From positions 569,199-628,971 of the forward strand of contig DDXA01000003.1 of the NCBI GenBank assembly GCA_002347725.1: a stretch of DNA of 59,773 bases, read 5' to 3'. The first letter of the stretch is position 1. The number at the start of each line of letters is the position of its first letter. The position numbers and the translations under genes are program-made. The notes under the pieces are model-generated. The model did not search any database. It was given only the letters and a program-made list of their open reading frames with translations, and was not told where the DNA came from. Positions 17,192-25,997 of this stretch are shown piece after piece. Source of the stretch: Actinobacteria bacterium UBA2272. GTDB taxonomy: Bacteria; Actinomycetota; Coriobacteriia; Anaerosomatales; Anaerosomataceae.

Positions 17192-18490
17192 TCACCGCTC
17201 CTCTTCCGGAGCTTCGCCCGCGGCGGGCGACTGCCCCCGCGGCCGATAGTAGCGCTTGCCGGTCAGCCCGTCGGGCAGATACTGCTGTTCTACCCACGCT
17301 CCCGGATGATCGTGCGGATACGCATACGCGGGGTAGCGATCGGCACCGGGCCGGTGCCGATCACGCAGGTGGTCGGGAACCTGCCGCGCGGTACCCTCGC
17401 GGACATCAGTGAGCGCCTCGTCGATCGCGATGTAGGCAGCGTTGCTCTTGGGCGCGAGCGCCAGATAGACCGCCGCATGCGCCAGATTGATGCGCGCCTC
17501 GGGCCAGCCTACCGACTCGGCAGCCTTGAACGCCGCATGCGCGACGAGCAGCGCATCGGAATCGGCCATGCCGACGTCCTCCGAGGCGAAGATGAGCATC
17601 CGTCGCGCGATGAACTTGGGGTCCTCGCCGCCGTGGATCATACGAGCGAGCCAGTACACGGCCGCATCAGGATCGCTCCCCCGCATCGACTTGATGAACG
17701 CCGAGATGACGTCGTAGTGGACGTCGCCGCCCTTGTCGTACGGCAGCGCACGCGTGGCTGCCGCGCGGAGAACCTCGTCGGCTCCGACTCGCGCGATACC
17801 TCCCTGATCGCGAGGCGCCACCTGGAACGCCAACTCGAGCATGGTCAGTGCGATCCGCGCATCACCGCCCGCGAGCGTCACGATCCGGTCGACAGCCGCC
17901 GGATCGAGGACGACCCGCCCTCCCAGACCGCGGGCGCGGTCGGCCGACGCGCGCTCCACGATCAGCCGCACCTCGTCGTCGCCCAGGGGCAGGAACTCGA
18001 TGACCCGGGAGCGGCTGATAAGCGGAGCATTCACCTCGAAGAACGGGTTTTCGGTAGTCGCGCCGATGAGAGTGACGAGCCGGTCCTCGACGGCGTGAAG
18101 GAGCGCGTCTTGCTGCGACTTGCTGAAGCGGTGGATCTCGTCGATGAACAGGATCGTGCGCGTACCCGTCATCTTGAGACGCTCGCGCGCCTGATCGATG
18201 ACCGCGCGGACCTCCTTGACCCCCGCACTGACCGCAGAGATCTCGGACACATGGGCCTCGGTCATCCCGGCGATGACCCGGGCCAGACTCGTCTTACCGG
18301 TGCCGGCCGGGCCGTAGAGGATGAGCGACGAGAGGGTGTCGTCTTCTATCGCCGAGCGCAGAACCGTGCCTGGTCCGAGTACGTGATCCTGACCGACGAA
18401 CTCGTCGAGGGTGCGCGGTCGCACGCGCGCGGCCAGAGGTGCGGCCGCCGTGAGCGCCTTGTCCGCCGCTTCATCGAACAGGTCGCGCAT
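17192..18490 (-). CDS. rarA: Replication-associated recombination ATPase RarA (MgsA)
   Basis: A 432-aa AAA+ clamp-loader-like ATPase acting at stalled replication forks. It has DEFVGQDHVLGPG, Walker A GPAGTGKTSLARV, Walker B ILFIDEIHRFSKSQQDALL, sensor GATTENPFFEVNAPLISRSR, and the RarA C-terminal blocks KSMRGSDPDAAVYWLARMI and RRMLIFASEDVGMADSDAL. Length matches the family. The usual order hisS-aspS-rarA is kept, with a candidate 6S RNA and a lipoprotein gene inserted. Confidence 0.96.
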   Translation of the reverse strand: MRDLFDEAADKALTAAAPLAARVRPRTLDEFVGQDHVLGPGTVLRSAIEDDTLSSLILYGPAGTGKTSLARVIAGMTEAHVSEISAVSAGVKEVRAVIDQARERLKMTGTRTILFIDEIHRFSKSQQDALLHAVEDRLVTLIGATTENPFFEVNAPLISRSRVIEFLPLGDDEVRLIVERASADRARGLGGRVVLDPAAVDRIVTLAGGDARIALTMLELAFQVAPRDQGGIARVGADEVLRAAATRALPYDKGGDVHYDVISAFIKSMRGSDPDAAVYWLARMIHGGEDPKFIARRMLIFASEDVGMADSDALLVAHAAFKAAESVGWPEARINLAHAAVYLALAPKSNAAYIAIDEALTDVREGTARQVPDHLRDRHRPGADRYPAYAYPHDHPGAWVEQQYLPDGLTGKRYYRPRGQSPAAGEAPEEER

Positions 18491-18492
18491 GG

Positions 18493-19044
18493 CTACTTGG
18501 TAGCGCGCTCGACCTCACGCTCGATGTAGGCGCGGTCGACGTAGCCCTTCCAACGCCACGTGATGAAGCCACCCTCGTCAACGACGATCAGGTATGGCGT
18601 GTTGAGAACGCCGAGCTCGGAGGCGTAGACGACCGCACGCTTGGCGGAATCACTGTCCGCGCTGCCGCCGACATCGAACGTCACAAGGTCCACAAGCCCG
18701 CGGTAGTCCTGCATGACCGCGTCGACCTCCGGACGCAACGTCCCCGTGACCTGCTGCGCCGGATCGAAGAAGAGGATGACCATGGCCCGGCCGGCTGCGA
18801 TCTTCTCGGTGAAGACAGCCGGGGTGTCCGTCGACGTGAACGACGGGAACGGTGTCGGATCGAGGTCGTTGTCGTTGGCCGAGCGGTCCGTGACGTACTC
18901 CGGCTCGACAACAACCGGCTCCACGGGAGCGGGCGCGTCCGCCGGAGGCGCCTCGGCAGGCTCGGCGGGCTCGCCTCCACCGCCGCAACCGACAAGGACG
19001 AACGCGAGAACTGCTATGACGAGTGCTGCGATGAGTCTGCGCAT
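18493..19044 (-). CDS. Lipoprotein with thioredoxin-like fold lacking CxxC
   Basis: A 183-aa secreted protein. An N-terminal signal (MRRLIAALVIAVLAFVL) ends in lipobox LVGC, so lipidation is predicted at Cys20. A Pro/Ala/Glu linker follows. Residues about 80-180 look thioredoxin-like: GRAMVILFFDPAQQVTG takes the place of the redox loop, VDLVTFDVGG follows, then a LGVLNTPYLIVVDEGGFITW block containing the cis-Pro. The CxxC pair is absent (DPAQQ), so a binding role is likelier than redox catalysis. Stop lies 2 nt before the rarA start. Confidence 0.75.
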   Translation of the reverse strand: MRRLIAALVIAVLAFVLVGCGGGGEPAEPAEAPPADAPAPVEPVVVEPEYVTDRSANDNDLDPTPFPSFTSTDTPAVFTEKIAAGRAMVILFFDPAQQVTGTLRPEVDAVMQDYRGLVDLVTFDVGGSADSDSAKRAVVYASELGVLNTPYLIVVDEGGFITWRWKGYVDRAYIEREVERATK

Positions 19045-19072
19045 GTGTCCCTCCGCGGACGCTGTTGCAAAT

Positions 19073-19241
19073 GCACCCCGCCCTGCGTGGTCGGCCGGGT
19101 GAACCTGCCGTAGCAGGTGGGTGCCCGCACCGCGGCTCCGCGCTTCCCCCTAAGGGGATACCACTTCCCCGCGAAATGTAGGGCTCCCGGTCAAGAGGTG
19201 TTGGCTCAACCGCTGACACCGATACCACGCAAGGCAAGGCA
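19073..19241 (-). ncRNA. ssrS: Candidate 6S RNA
   Basis: A non-coding stretch of about 169 nt on the minus strand between aspS-side genes and rarA-side genes. The ends pair as one 19-bp helix with G-U pairs (19224-19242 with 19073-19091; the inner 11 bp are nearly all Watson-Crick). Inside, ACCCACCTGCTACGGCAGGT forms a stem-loop next to the 3' strand, as in known 6S RNAs, and ATCCCCTTAGGGG and GCGGAGCCGC give further hairpins. 6S RNA binds sigma-A RNA polymerase and mimics an open promoter. Assignment rests on size, closing stem and the 3'-side motif, not on a covariance-model search. Confidence 0.68.
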
Positions 19242-19246
19242 CCATC

Positions 19247-19275
19247 ATGGTAGCACCACCGCACGGCGCACGTCA
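19247..19275 (-). promoter_or_regulatory. Promoter of the candidate 6S RNA
   Basis: TGC TACCAT (extended -10, hexamer 19252-19247) with TGACGT (19275-19270) 17 nt upstream as a weak -35. The predicted start near 19240 coincides with the first base of the closing helix. Confidence 0.5.
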
Positions 19276-19312
19276 TCACGTGATCGGTCCGCCGTGCAGC
19301 GCGCGCTCCCGC

Positions 19313-19618
19313 TCAGCAAACGTCATCCGGCGGAGCGGTGAGCTCGATCATGCGTGCGGTGAGCCGCCGGTAGAGAAACGCGTAGCCGACGGCAAGGACG
19401 ACTCCGCCGAGCAAGACGGCCCCCGCGACAACCGGTTCATCGATGCGGCTGTACGCCGCTACGCCCGCGATGCCCAGCACGCCGCAGACACCGATGACCT
19501 GCTGCCACCGGGCGTAGCCGGGAGACGAGAGGTCCCACCTGTACACCGTGCCGACCGCGACGAACGCGAGCGACGAGACGATCACGATGGCGGCTGAGGC
19601 GAGAAGCGTGGGAGACAT
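19313..19618 (-). CDS. Small membrane protein, three predicted transmembrane segments
   Basis: I do not recognise this protein. It has 101 aa from ATG at 19618, preceded by AGGAA; an upstream frame extension overlaps aspS and is not used. Hydrophobic segments are ASAAIVIVSSLAFVAVGTVY, VIGVCGVLGIAGVAAYS and VVAGAVLLGGVVLAVGYAFL. A basic RRLTARM follows the last one. It is 13 nt behind aspS and is probably co-transcribed. Confidence 0.7.
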   Translation of the reverse strand: MSPTLLASAAIVIVSSLAFVAVGTVYRWDLSSPGYARWQQVIGVCGVLGIAGVAAYSRIDEPVVAGAVLLGGVVLAVGYAFLYRRLTARMIELTAPPDDVC

Positions 19619-19631
19619 CGGAATTCCTGCC

Positions 19632-21401
19632 TTAGTCCCTCTTGAGGTGCACGTCGCGCAACTGCCGCGCACTCACGGCATCCGGTGCGCCGGTCAGGGG
19701 ATCTGCCCCGGACGATGTCTTGGGAAACGCGATGACGTCACGGATAGAACCCGCACCCGCGAGCAACATCACGAGCCGATCCAGACCGAGGGCGATGCCG
19801 CCATGCGGCGGCGCGCCGAACGACAGCGCATCGAGCAGGAAGCCGAACTGCGTGCGCGCGTCCTCTTCCGAGTGTCCGAGGCGCGACAGCACCCTCATCT
19901 GCAGGTCGGCGTTGTGGATACGTAAGGTCCCGCCACCTATCTCGTAGCCGTTGATGATCAGGTCGTAACTGTACGAACCGACCTCGAGCGGCGCAGTCTC
20001 GATCTTGTCGACGTCGCCTTCAAGCGGCATCGTGAACGGATGGTGATTGGCCGCGTAGCGATCCTCCTCGGCATCGTACTTGAACATCGGGAAGCCAACG
20101 ACCCACAGAGCGTCGAAGCCGGTGCGCTCGATCCCCAGTTCGTCGGCCATCTTCAGACGCAGGACACCGAGGACCTCGTTTGCGAGATCGTGCTCGTCGG
20201 CGATCATCAGCGCGAGGTCACCCGGCTCGATGGCGAGCGTCTCGCGCAGGCCCGCCATCTCTGCCTCGGTGAAGAACTTCGTAATCGGTGAGCGCACGTC
20301 GCCCTCCGTGGGGAACGCGACCCATGCGAGGCCCTTAGCGCCGGCATCGAGCGCGACTTGGTTGAGCGCGTCGATCTTGCCTCGGCTCCAGTCACCGGCG
20401 CCCTTGGCGTTGATGCCCTTGACGCGGCCACCGGACGCCAGCGCGCTCGCGAAGACTTTGAACTCACTTGCGGCGAAGACGCTCTTGAGGCAGTGCAGCT
20501 CCATGCCGAATCGGGTGTCCGGCCGGTCGGAACCGTAACGGTCCATCGCTTCGTAGTACGACATGCGGCGGAGCGGCACCGGAAGATCGACCGCAGCCTC
20601 CTTCATCACGTCGTGCATGACGTCTTCCATCAACTGAAGGATGTCGTCTTGCGTGGCGAAGGACATCTCGATGTCGACCTGCGTGAACTCGGGCTGACGG
20701 TCCGCGCGGAGGTCCTCGTCACGGAAGCAGCGGGCGATCTGGTAGTAGCGCTCGATACCCGCGACCATGAACAGCTGCTTGAACAGCTGCGGCGACTGGG
20801 GCAGCGCGTAAAACGAGCCCGGGCTCATGCGGCTCGGCACGATGAAGTCGCGTGCGCCCTCAGGCGTCGACTTGCCGAGGATCGGCGTCTCGATCTCCAT
20901 GAAGCCGCGGCCCTCCAGAGAGCGGCGGAATCGCTGCGTGACCCGGTCGCGCAGCGCCAGGGCTGCGAATACCTCAGGGCGCCGGATGTCGAGATAGCGG
21001 TAGCGCATCCGCGTGACCTCGTCGGTGTCGATGCCCGGCTCGATCTCGAACGGCGGTGTCTCGCTTGAGTTGAGCACCTCTGCGGCGTCGACGATTATCT
21101 CGATCTCGCCGGTTGCCATGTTGGGATTCTCCGTGCCCTCGGGACGACGGCGCACCGTCCCGCTCAGGCTGACGACCCACTCGGGCCGCACGCGCTCAGC
21201 AGTAACGAACGCTTCGCCGGAGGTATCGGGATCGAAGGTGCACTGCACGACGCCGCTGCGATCGCGCAGGTCGACGAAGATGAGGCCGCCGTGGTCGCGG
21301 CGCTTGGCCACCCAGCCGGCGAGCGTGACGCGAGTGCCTACTTCGGCGGCGGAAAGCGCGCCTGAGGTGTGCGATCGGATCGAGTAGCGTGCATCGAACA
21401 T
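19632..21401 (-). CDS. aspS: Aspartyl-tRNA synthetase
   Basis: A 589-aa bacterial-type class II synthetase with the GAD insertion. The OB-fold anticodon domain covers residues 1 to about 100 (VTLAGWVAKRRDHGGLIFVD). Motif 2 is YYQIARCFRDEDLRADRQPE, with FTQVDIEMSF, and motif 3 is GIALGLDRLVMLLAG. Length is normal. Starts 15 nt after hisS, the conserved hisS-aspS pair. Discriminating versus non-discriminating type cannot be told from context. Confidence 0.98.
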   Translation of the reverse strand: MFDARYSIRSHTSGALSAAEVGTRVTLAGWVAKRRDHGGLIFVDLRDRSGVVQCTFDPDTSGEAFVTAERVRPEWVVSLSGTVRRRPEGTENPNMATGEIEIIVDAAEVLNSSETPPFEIEPGIDTDEVTRMRYRYLDIRRPEVFAALALRDRVTQRFRRSLEGRGFMEIETPILGKSTPEGARDFIVPSRMSPGSFYALPQSPQLFKQLFMVAGIERYYQIARCFRDEDLRADRQPEFTQVDIEMSFATQDDILQLMEDVMHDVMKEAAVDLPVPLRRMSYYEAMDRYGSDRPDTRFGMELHCLKSVFAASEFKVFASALASGGRVKGINAKGAGDWSRGKIDALNQVALDAGAKGLAWVAFPTEGDVRSPITKFFTEAEMAGLRETLAIEPGDLALMIADEHDLANEVLGVLRLKMADELGIERTGFDALWVVGFPMFKYDAEEDRYAANHHPFTMPLEGDVDKIETAPLEVGSYSYDLIINGYEIGGGTLRIHNADLQMRVLSRLGHSEEDARTQFGFLLDALSFGAPPHGGIALGLDRLVMLLAGAGSIRDVIAFPKTSSGADPLTGAPDAVSARQLRDVHLKRD

Positions 21402-21416
21402 GTAGGTGGTCCCCTC

Positions 21417-22688
21417 CTAGCCGAGCGCGGCGATGACGGCGTCGACCGCGATGCCGAACGCCACGCGTGTCTCTTCTTTCGTGCCCATATCCCGGAGCGT
21501 GAACTCGCCTTCAGCCAGCTCATCGGGTCCCACGATGACGACGAAGCGTGCGCCGAGCCGATCGGCCTGCTTGAACTGCGACTTCAGGCTCCGTGCCTGG
21601 TGGTCCATCTCGGCGGCGATGCCTGCCTCGCGCAGGTGTTGCACGAGGCCGAACACCTCGGCCGTCACCGTGTCGTCCACGCGCGCGACGTACACTTCGG
21701 CACGCGGCGGAGCGGGGATCCCCACGCCGGCTGCCTCCAGCGCGAGTAACGTGCGCTCGAACCCGAGCGCGAATCCCAGACCCGGGGTCGCGGGGCCGCC
21801 GTACGCTTCCATCAACCGGTCGTAACGACCTCCCCCGCCGATGGCGTTCTGCGAGCCCAAGCCGGCCTCTACCTGGATCTCGAACACGGTGCGCGTGTAG
21901 TAGTCCAGTCCGCGCACGAGCGACGAGTCCTCGACGTACGGTATGCTGAGTGCGTCGAGATGCGACTTCACTGCCGCATAGTGAGACGCACACGCCTCGC
22001 ACAGCTCGTCGCGCAGCAGCGGCGCTCCAGCCATCACCTCACGACATGCCGGGTTCTTGCAGTCGAACGCACGCAGCGGGTTGGTCACCGCACGGCGGTC
22101 GCACTCGTCGCACAGATCGGCCGAGTGCGCGCGGATGAAGGCGGCGATACCGTCCCGGTACGCCGGCCGGCACGCGTCGTCCCCCATCGAGTTCAGGAGC
22201 AGCCGCATGCTCTCGCGCGGCAGGCCAAGCGCCTCGAAGTACCCCCAGAGCACGGCGATGACCTCGGCATCGGCTGTGGGCTCGGCCGCGCCGAGCACCT
22301 CGATGCCGATCTGCCAGAACTGCCGCATTCGCCCCTTCTGAGGGCGCTCGTAGCGGAACATCGGGCCTGCATAGTAGAGCTTGGCCTGGGCGCCGTTTGC
22401 CGTCAGGTTGTGCTCGAGAGCGGAGCGCACGACGCTCGCGGTCCCCTCGGGACGGAGCGTGATCGAGCGACCGCCCTTGTCCTCGAAGGTGTACATCTCC
22501 TTTGAGACGATGTCGGTGGCCTCGCCGATACCGCGCGTGAACACCTCGGTGTGCTCGAACAGTGGCGTGTAGACCGGCTCGTAGCCGTAACGGGTGAAGA
22601 GTTCCTGCGCGACGCGCTGCAGGTGCTCCCAGGCGCGCGCCACGTCGGGCAGCATGTCGGCGGTGCCTTTGGGTGCCTGTGCATTCAA
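21417..22688 (-). CDS. hisS: Histidyl-tRNA synthetase
   Basis: A 423-aa class II synthetase charging tRNA-His. The start NAQAPKGTADMLP, motif 2 YAGPMFRYERPQKGRMRQFW, HisA motif LVRGLDYYTRTVFE, HisB GGGGRYDRLMEAYGG and the C-terminal anticodon domain (PRAEVYVARVDD) are present. I chose TTG at 22688: its position fits family length and AAAGG lies 8 nt upstream. An upstream extension to 22748 lacks family similarity. A Cys-rich insertion (LCDECDRR, DCKNPAC) may bind zinc. Confidence 0.97.
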   Translation of the reverse strand: MNAQAPKGTADMLPDVARAWEHLQRVAQELFTRYGYEPVYTPLFEHTEVFTRGIGEATDIVSKEMYTFEDKGGRSITLRPEGTASVVRSALEHNLTANGAQAKLYYAGPMFRYERPQKGRMRQFWQIGIEVLGAAEPTADAEVIAVLWGYFEALGLPRESMRLLLNSMGDDACRPAYRDGIAAFIRAHSADLCDECDRRAVTNPLRAFDCKNPACREVMAGAPLLRDELCEACASHYAAVKSHLDALSIPYVEDSSLVRGLDYYTRTVFEIQVEAGLGSQNAIGGGGRYDRLMEAYGGPATPGLGFALGFERTLLALEAAGVGIPAPPRAEVYVARVDDTVTAEVFGLVQHLREAGIAAEMDHQARSLKSQFKQADRLGARFVVIVGPDELAEGEFTLRDMGTKEETRVAFGIAVDAVIAALG

Positions 22689-22782
22689 CGGGGCGGCCTT
22701 TCGGGCGGGTGTCCTGCGGGTACAGAGTGTAGCGGATGCGCCGGTCACGGGCTACGCGCCTCACGATGTCCCGCGCAGCCGT

Positions 22783-23148
22783 CTACTCCCCCGCCGGAGT
22801 CTCGATCCGGCGCTTCACGCGCCGCCACAGCGCCACACCAAGAACGACCGCCGCCACCTCGACCACATGCTTGACGGCGATCGCCGGAATGAGATCGCCG
22901 CGGATGGCACCGAGATCATGAGTGTTGAAGAAGATGACCCGCGGGATGCCGCCCAGCACGATCCACGCGAGCGCGCCCTTGGCGAAGCGCGTGAGCACCG
23001 GGTAGGCGCGTGCGAGGGTGGCAAGATCGGCTGGCGCCCCCACGCGAGCCTGCCGCTCGAGCGCTGCCATGATCACAGCGGCGGCTATGAGCACGGCGGT
23101 GGCCACGTCGTGGAAGTAGTTGTTCATGATGATGAGGATGTCGAGCAC
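22783..23148 (-). CDS. Integral membrane protein of unknown function
   Basis: A 121-aa protein with about three to four transmembrane segments. The start is GTG at 23148 (GAGG 7 nt upstream). It contains MNNYFHDVATAVLIAAAVIM and, near the C-terminus, a conserved-looking basic/His region (IAVKHVVEVAAVVLGVALW). Scattered His residues within membrane helices resemble small cytochrome-b-like or copper-handling proteins, but no complete motif is visible. It lies 10 nt behind the MBL hydrolase and ahead of hisS. Confidence 0.6.
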   Translation of the reverse strand: MLDILIIMNNYFHDVATAVLIAAAVIMAALERQARVGAPADLATLARAYPVLTRFAKGALAWIVLGGIPRVIFFNTHDLGAIRGDLIPAIAVKHVVEVAAVVLGVALWRRVKRRIETPAGE

Positions 23149-23158
23149 GCTGCCGCCT

Positions 23159-23776
23159 CTACGCTCGTGGGAAGAACGGGTTCACGCGACGCTCGCGCCC
23201 GATCGTCGTCTCCGGGCCGTGCCCCGGATGGACGCGCGTCTCGTCCGGAAGACCGGAAAGACGTGCGATGGACGCGCGCATAGCCGACATGTCGCCGCCG
23301 GGAAAGTCGGTGCGCCCGATGCTGCCCGCGAACAGCGTGTCGCCACTCAGCAGATGACCCGCTCCGAGAAGGCAGATGCCGCCGGGCGTGTGCCCCGGCG
23401 TATGGAGCACGGTCAGCACGGCGGTGCCCGCCTCGATCGTATCGGCCTCCTCGACCGTTCGGTCCGCGGGCGGCGAGAACGCATCGAACCCGAACATCGC
23501 GCCCCCCGTCCCGGTAGCCGACGTGATGTTCCCGGCGTCCGCCCCATGGACTACGAGCGACGCACCTGTTGCGGCCACCAACTCCCGCACGGCGGCGAGA
23601 TGATCGAAGTGACCGTGCGTGAGTACGATCGCGGCCACCTCGGCCCCGTCGAGCGCTGCAAGGATGGACGCAGCCTCATCGGCCGGATCGACCACGAGGA
23701 CCGGTCCGCCCGCGCCGTCATCGACGAGCCAGCAGTTCGTGTCGAGCGGGCCTAAGGTCAGTCGCCGGACTCTCAC
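23159..23776 (-). CDS. Metallo-beta-lactamase fold hydrolase (glyoxalase II-like)
   Basis: A 205-aa MBL hydrolase. Metal-binding motifs are THGHFDH, the His in VLHTPGHTPG, the Asp in LLSGDTLFAGSIGRTDFPGG and the final His in RVHPGHGPET. This set matches the YcbL/glyoxalase-II-like group that hydrolyses thioesters. GTG at 23776 overlaps the relA stop (GTGA) and has GGAGG 6 nt upstream; the longer frame is a relA shadow. A conserved neighbour of relA in Gram-positive bacteria. Confidence 0.9.
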   Translation of the reverse strand: MRVRRLTLGPLDTNCWLVDDGAGGPVLVVDPADEAASILAALDGAEVAAIVLTHGHFDHLAAVRELVAATGASLVVHGADAGNITSATGTGGAMFGFDAFSPPADRTVEEADTIEAGTAVLTVLHTPGHTPGGICLLGAGHLLSGDTLFAGSIGRTDFPGGDMSAMRASIARLSGLPDETRVHPGHGPETTIGRERRVNPFFPRA

Positions 23777-25983
23777 GACGCACCTCCCCGCTTCCTGCCG
23801 CCCTCGGGCATCGTCCGGCGCGCATCGAACACACCATCGACGCCGCGCACGGTGGAAAGCACCTTCTGCAGCTGTTCCATGTTGCCGAGCTCGAACAGGA
23901 ACCGGAGGTACGCAACGCCCTGTTTGTCGGTCGAGACCGCTGCCGAAAGCACGTTGACGCCGGCGTCGGCGAGCGCGATCGAGATGTCCTGGAGGAGCCG
24001 CGTGCGATCGAGCGCCTCGATGAGTATCTCGACCTGGTAGGTCGTCGATGTCGCCGTATCCCACTCGACCTCGAGCATGCGCTCGGGACTCGAGTGCGTG
24101 AGCTCGCGAGCGTTTGGGCAGTCATCCCGATGCACGGACACGCCTCGGCCCCGCGTCACGAAGCCGATGATGACGTCGCCGGGTACAGGGTTGCAGCAGT
24201 GCGCCAGCCGTACGAGCACGTCGTCGATTCCCTTGACCTTCACGCCGGTCGCGCTCTTTCGGCGTCGGGCGGCCCGTGACGGCTGCAGGATCGGCGTGGG
24301 GATCTCCGGCTCGGCCGGCATCGTGACCGTGGCGTCCTTGGCCAAGATCTTGATGAGCTTGGTGACTACCTGTTTCGGACTCTGTTTCCCCGAACCGATG
24401 GCAGCAAGCAGGTCATCGGCCGCCTGGAGGTTCATGTCCGAGGCCACCGTCTCGAGTGCCTTGGAAAGCGACGACCAGCCCACGCCAAGACCCTGCTTGC
24501 GCAGAACCTTCATCAGCTCGTCCTTGCCGTGCTGGAGGTCGTCCTCACGTGACGCCTTGGAGAAGTGACTGCGGATCTTGCTGCGTGCCGAGGAGGTCTT
24601 GACGATGTTCAGCCAGTCTCTGCTCGGCCATGAGTTCTTGTTCGTGAGGATCTCGACCCGATCGCCCATCTGGAGTTCGTAGTCGAGCGTGACGATCGAC
24701 CCGTTCACCTTGGCGCCGACACAGTGGTGGCCGACCTCAGTGTGGATCATGTAGGCGAAGTCGATGGGTGTGGAGCCGCGCCTGAGCGAGATCACGTCGC
24801 CTTTGGGGGAGAACACGAAGACCTCGTCTTCGAACAGGTCGATCTTGAGCGCCTCCATGAACTCACGGGGGTCCTTGAGCTCGGTCTGCCACTCGAGCAT
24901 CTGACGCAGCCACGAGAGCCGCTCGTCGAAGGCCTCGTCGGCACGCCCGCCCTCCTTGTACCGCCAGTGCGCGGCGATGCCGTACTCGGCCGTGCGGTGC
25001 ATCTCCTCGGTGCGGATCTGGATCTCGAGCGGACGGCCGGCCGGACCGATGACGGTGGTGTGCAGCGACTGGTACATGTTGAACTTCGGCATGGCCACGT
25101 AGTCCTTGAAGCGCCCGGGCACCGGCTTCCATATCGAGTGAACGGTACCGAGCGCGCCGTAGACGTCCTTCACCGACTCCACGATCACGCGAAGTGCGAT
25201 GAGGTCGTAGATCTCCGAGAAATCCTTACCGCGGTGCGTCATCTTCTGGTAGATGCTGTACAGGTGCTTCGGCCTACCCGCGATCTCGCTTTCGACACCG
25301 ATGGCTGACAGTTCGCCCGACAGTTGATCGATGACCTGGTGCAGGTACGCCTCGCGCGCCGCGCGGCTCTCGGCCACCATCTTCTGGATCTGCGCGAACT
25401 TGCGCGGCTCGAGATAGTAGAACGCGAGATCCTCGAGCTCCCACTTGATGCTCGAGATGCCGAGCCGGTGTGCGAGCGGCGCGTAGATCTCCATCGTCTC
25501 GATCGCCTTCTGGTGCTGCTTCTCCTCGGGAAGCGCGGCGAGCGTTCGCATATTGTGGAGACGGTCGGCAAGCTTGATCAGGATGACCCGGATGTCCTTG
25601 GCCATCGCGATGAGCATCTTGCGAAGGTTCTGCGACTGCGCCTCGGCAAGCGAGTCGAACTTGATGCGACCGAGCTTGGTGACGCCATCCACGAGAACGG
25701 CCACCTCATCGCCAAAGCGCTTTCTGATCTCCTTGAGGCTCACCGCGCTGTCCTCGACCACGTCGTGGAGGATCGCAGCCATGAGTGTGGGGGTGTCCAG
25801 GTTCAGCCCCGCGAGGATCATCGCGACCTCGAGCGGATGGCTGATGAACGGCTCGCCGGACTTGCGCATCTGCCCCGCATGGTGCTCGAGGGCGAACGCG
25901 TATGCCTCCTCGATCCCTCGCAGGTCGGCGGAGGGATTGTAGGAACGTACCTGCGCCTCTATGCCTTCGAGGGTGACGGACAA
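23773..25983 (-). CDS. rel: Bifunctional (p)ppGpp synthetase/hydrolase (Rel)
   Basis: A 736-aa RSH enzyme that makes and degrades the stringent-response alarmone. HD hydrolase domain (residues about 30-180) has HHAGQMRKSGEPFISHP and ILHDVVEDS. The synthetase domain (about 230-350) has RFKDYVAMPK, the RxKD signature of bifunctional enzymes, not the ExDD of RelA-only types, then FNMYQSLHTTV. TGS (IDFAYMIHTEVGHHCVGAKV), a zinc-finger region (LAHCCNPVPGDVIIGFVTRG) and a C-terminal ACT domain follow. TTG start at 25983 with GGAGG 5 nt upstream. Lies between recJ and the MBL gene. Confidence 0.96.
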   Translation of the reverse strand: MSVTLEGIEAQVRSYNPSADLRGIEEAYAFALEHHAGQMRKSGEPFISHPLEVAMILAGLNLDTPTLMAAILHDVVEDSAVSLKEIRKRFGDEVAVLVDGVTKLGRIKFDSLAEAQSQNLRKMLIAMAKDIRVILIKLADRLHNMRTLAALPEEKQHQKAIETMEIYAPLAHRLGISSIKWELEDLAFYYLEPRKFAQIQKMVAESRAAREAYLHQVIDQLSGELSAIGVESEIAGRPKHLYSIYQKMTHRGKDFSEIYDLIALRVIVESVKDVYGALGTVHSIWKPVPGRFKDYVAMPKFNMYQSLHTTVIGPAGRPLEIQIRTEEMHRTAEYGIAAHWRYKEGGRADEAFDERLSWLRQMLEWQTELKDPREFMEALKIDLFEDEVFVFSPKGDVISLRRGSTPIDFAYMIHTEVGHHCVGAKVNGSIVTLDYELQMGDRVEILTNKNSWPSRDWLNIVKTSSARSKIRSHFSKASREDDLQHGKDELMKVLRKQGLGVGWSSLSKALETVASDMNLQAADDLLAAIGSGKQSPKQVVTKLIKILAKDATVTMPAEPEIPTPILQPSRAARRRKSATGVKVKGIDDVLVRLAHCCNPVPGDVIIGFVTRGRGVSVHRDDCPNARELTHSSPERMLEVEWDTATSTTYQVEILIEALDRTRLLQDISIALADAGVNVLSAAVSTDKQGVAYLRFLFELGNMEQLQKVLSTVRGVDGVFDARRTMPEGGRKRGGAS

Positions 25984-25997
25984 GAATGCCTCCGGCC

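Noticed and set aside
22689..22782. T-box leader ahead of hisS (and alaS)
   Set aside because: The gap is only 94 nt and no T-box motif or specifier stem is visible; alaS follows directly after another gene.
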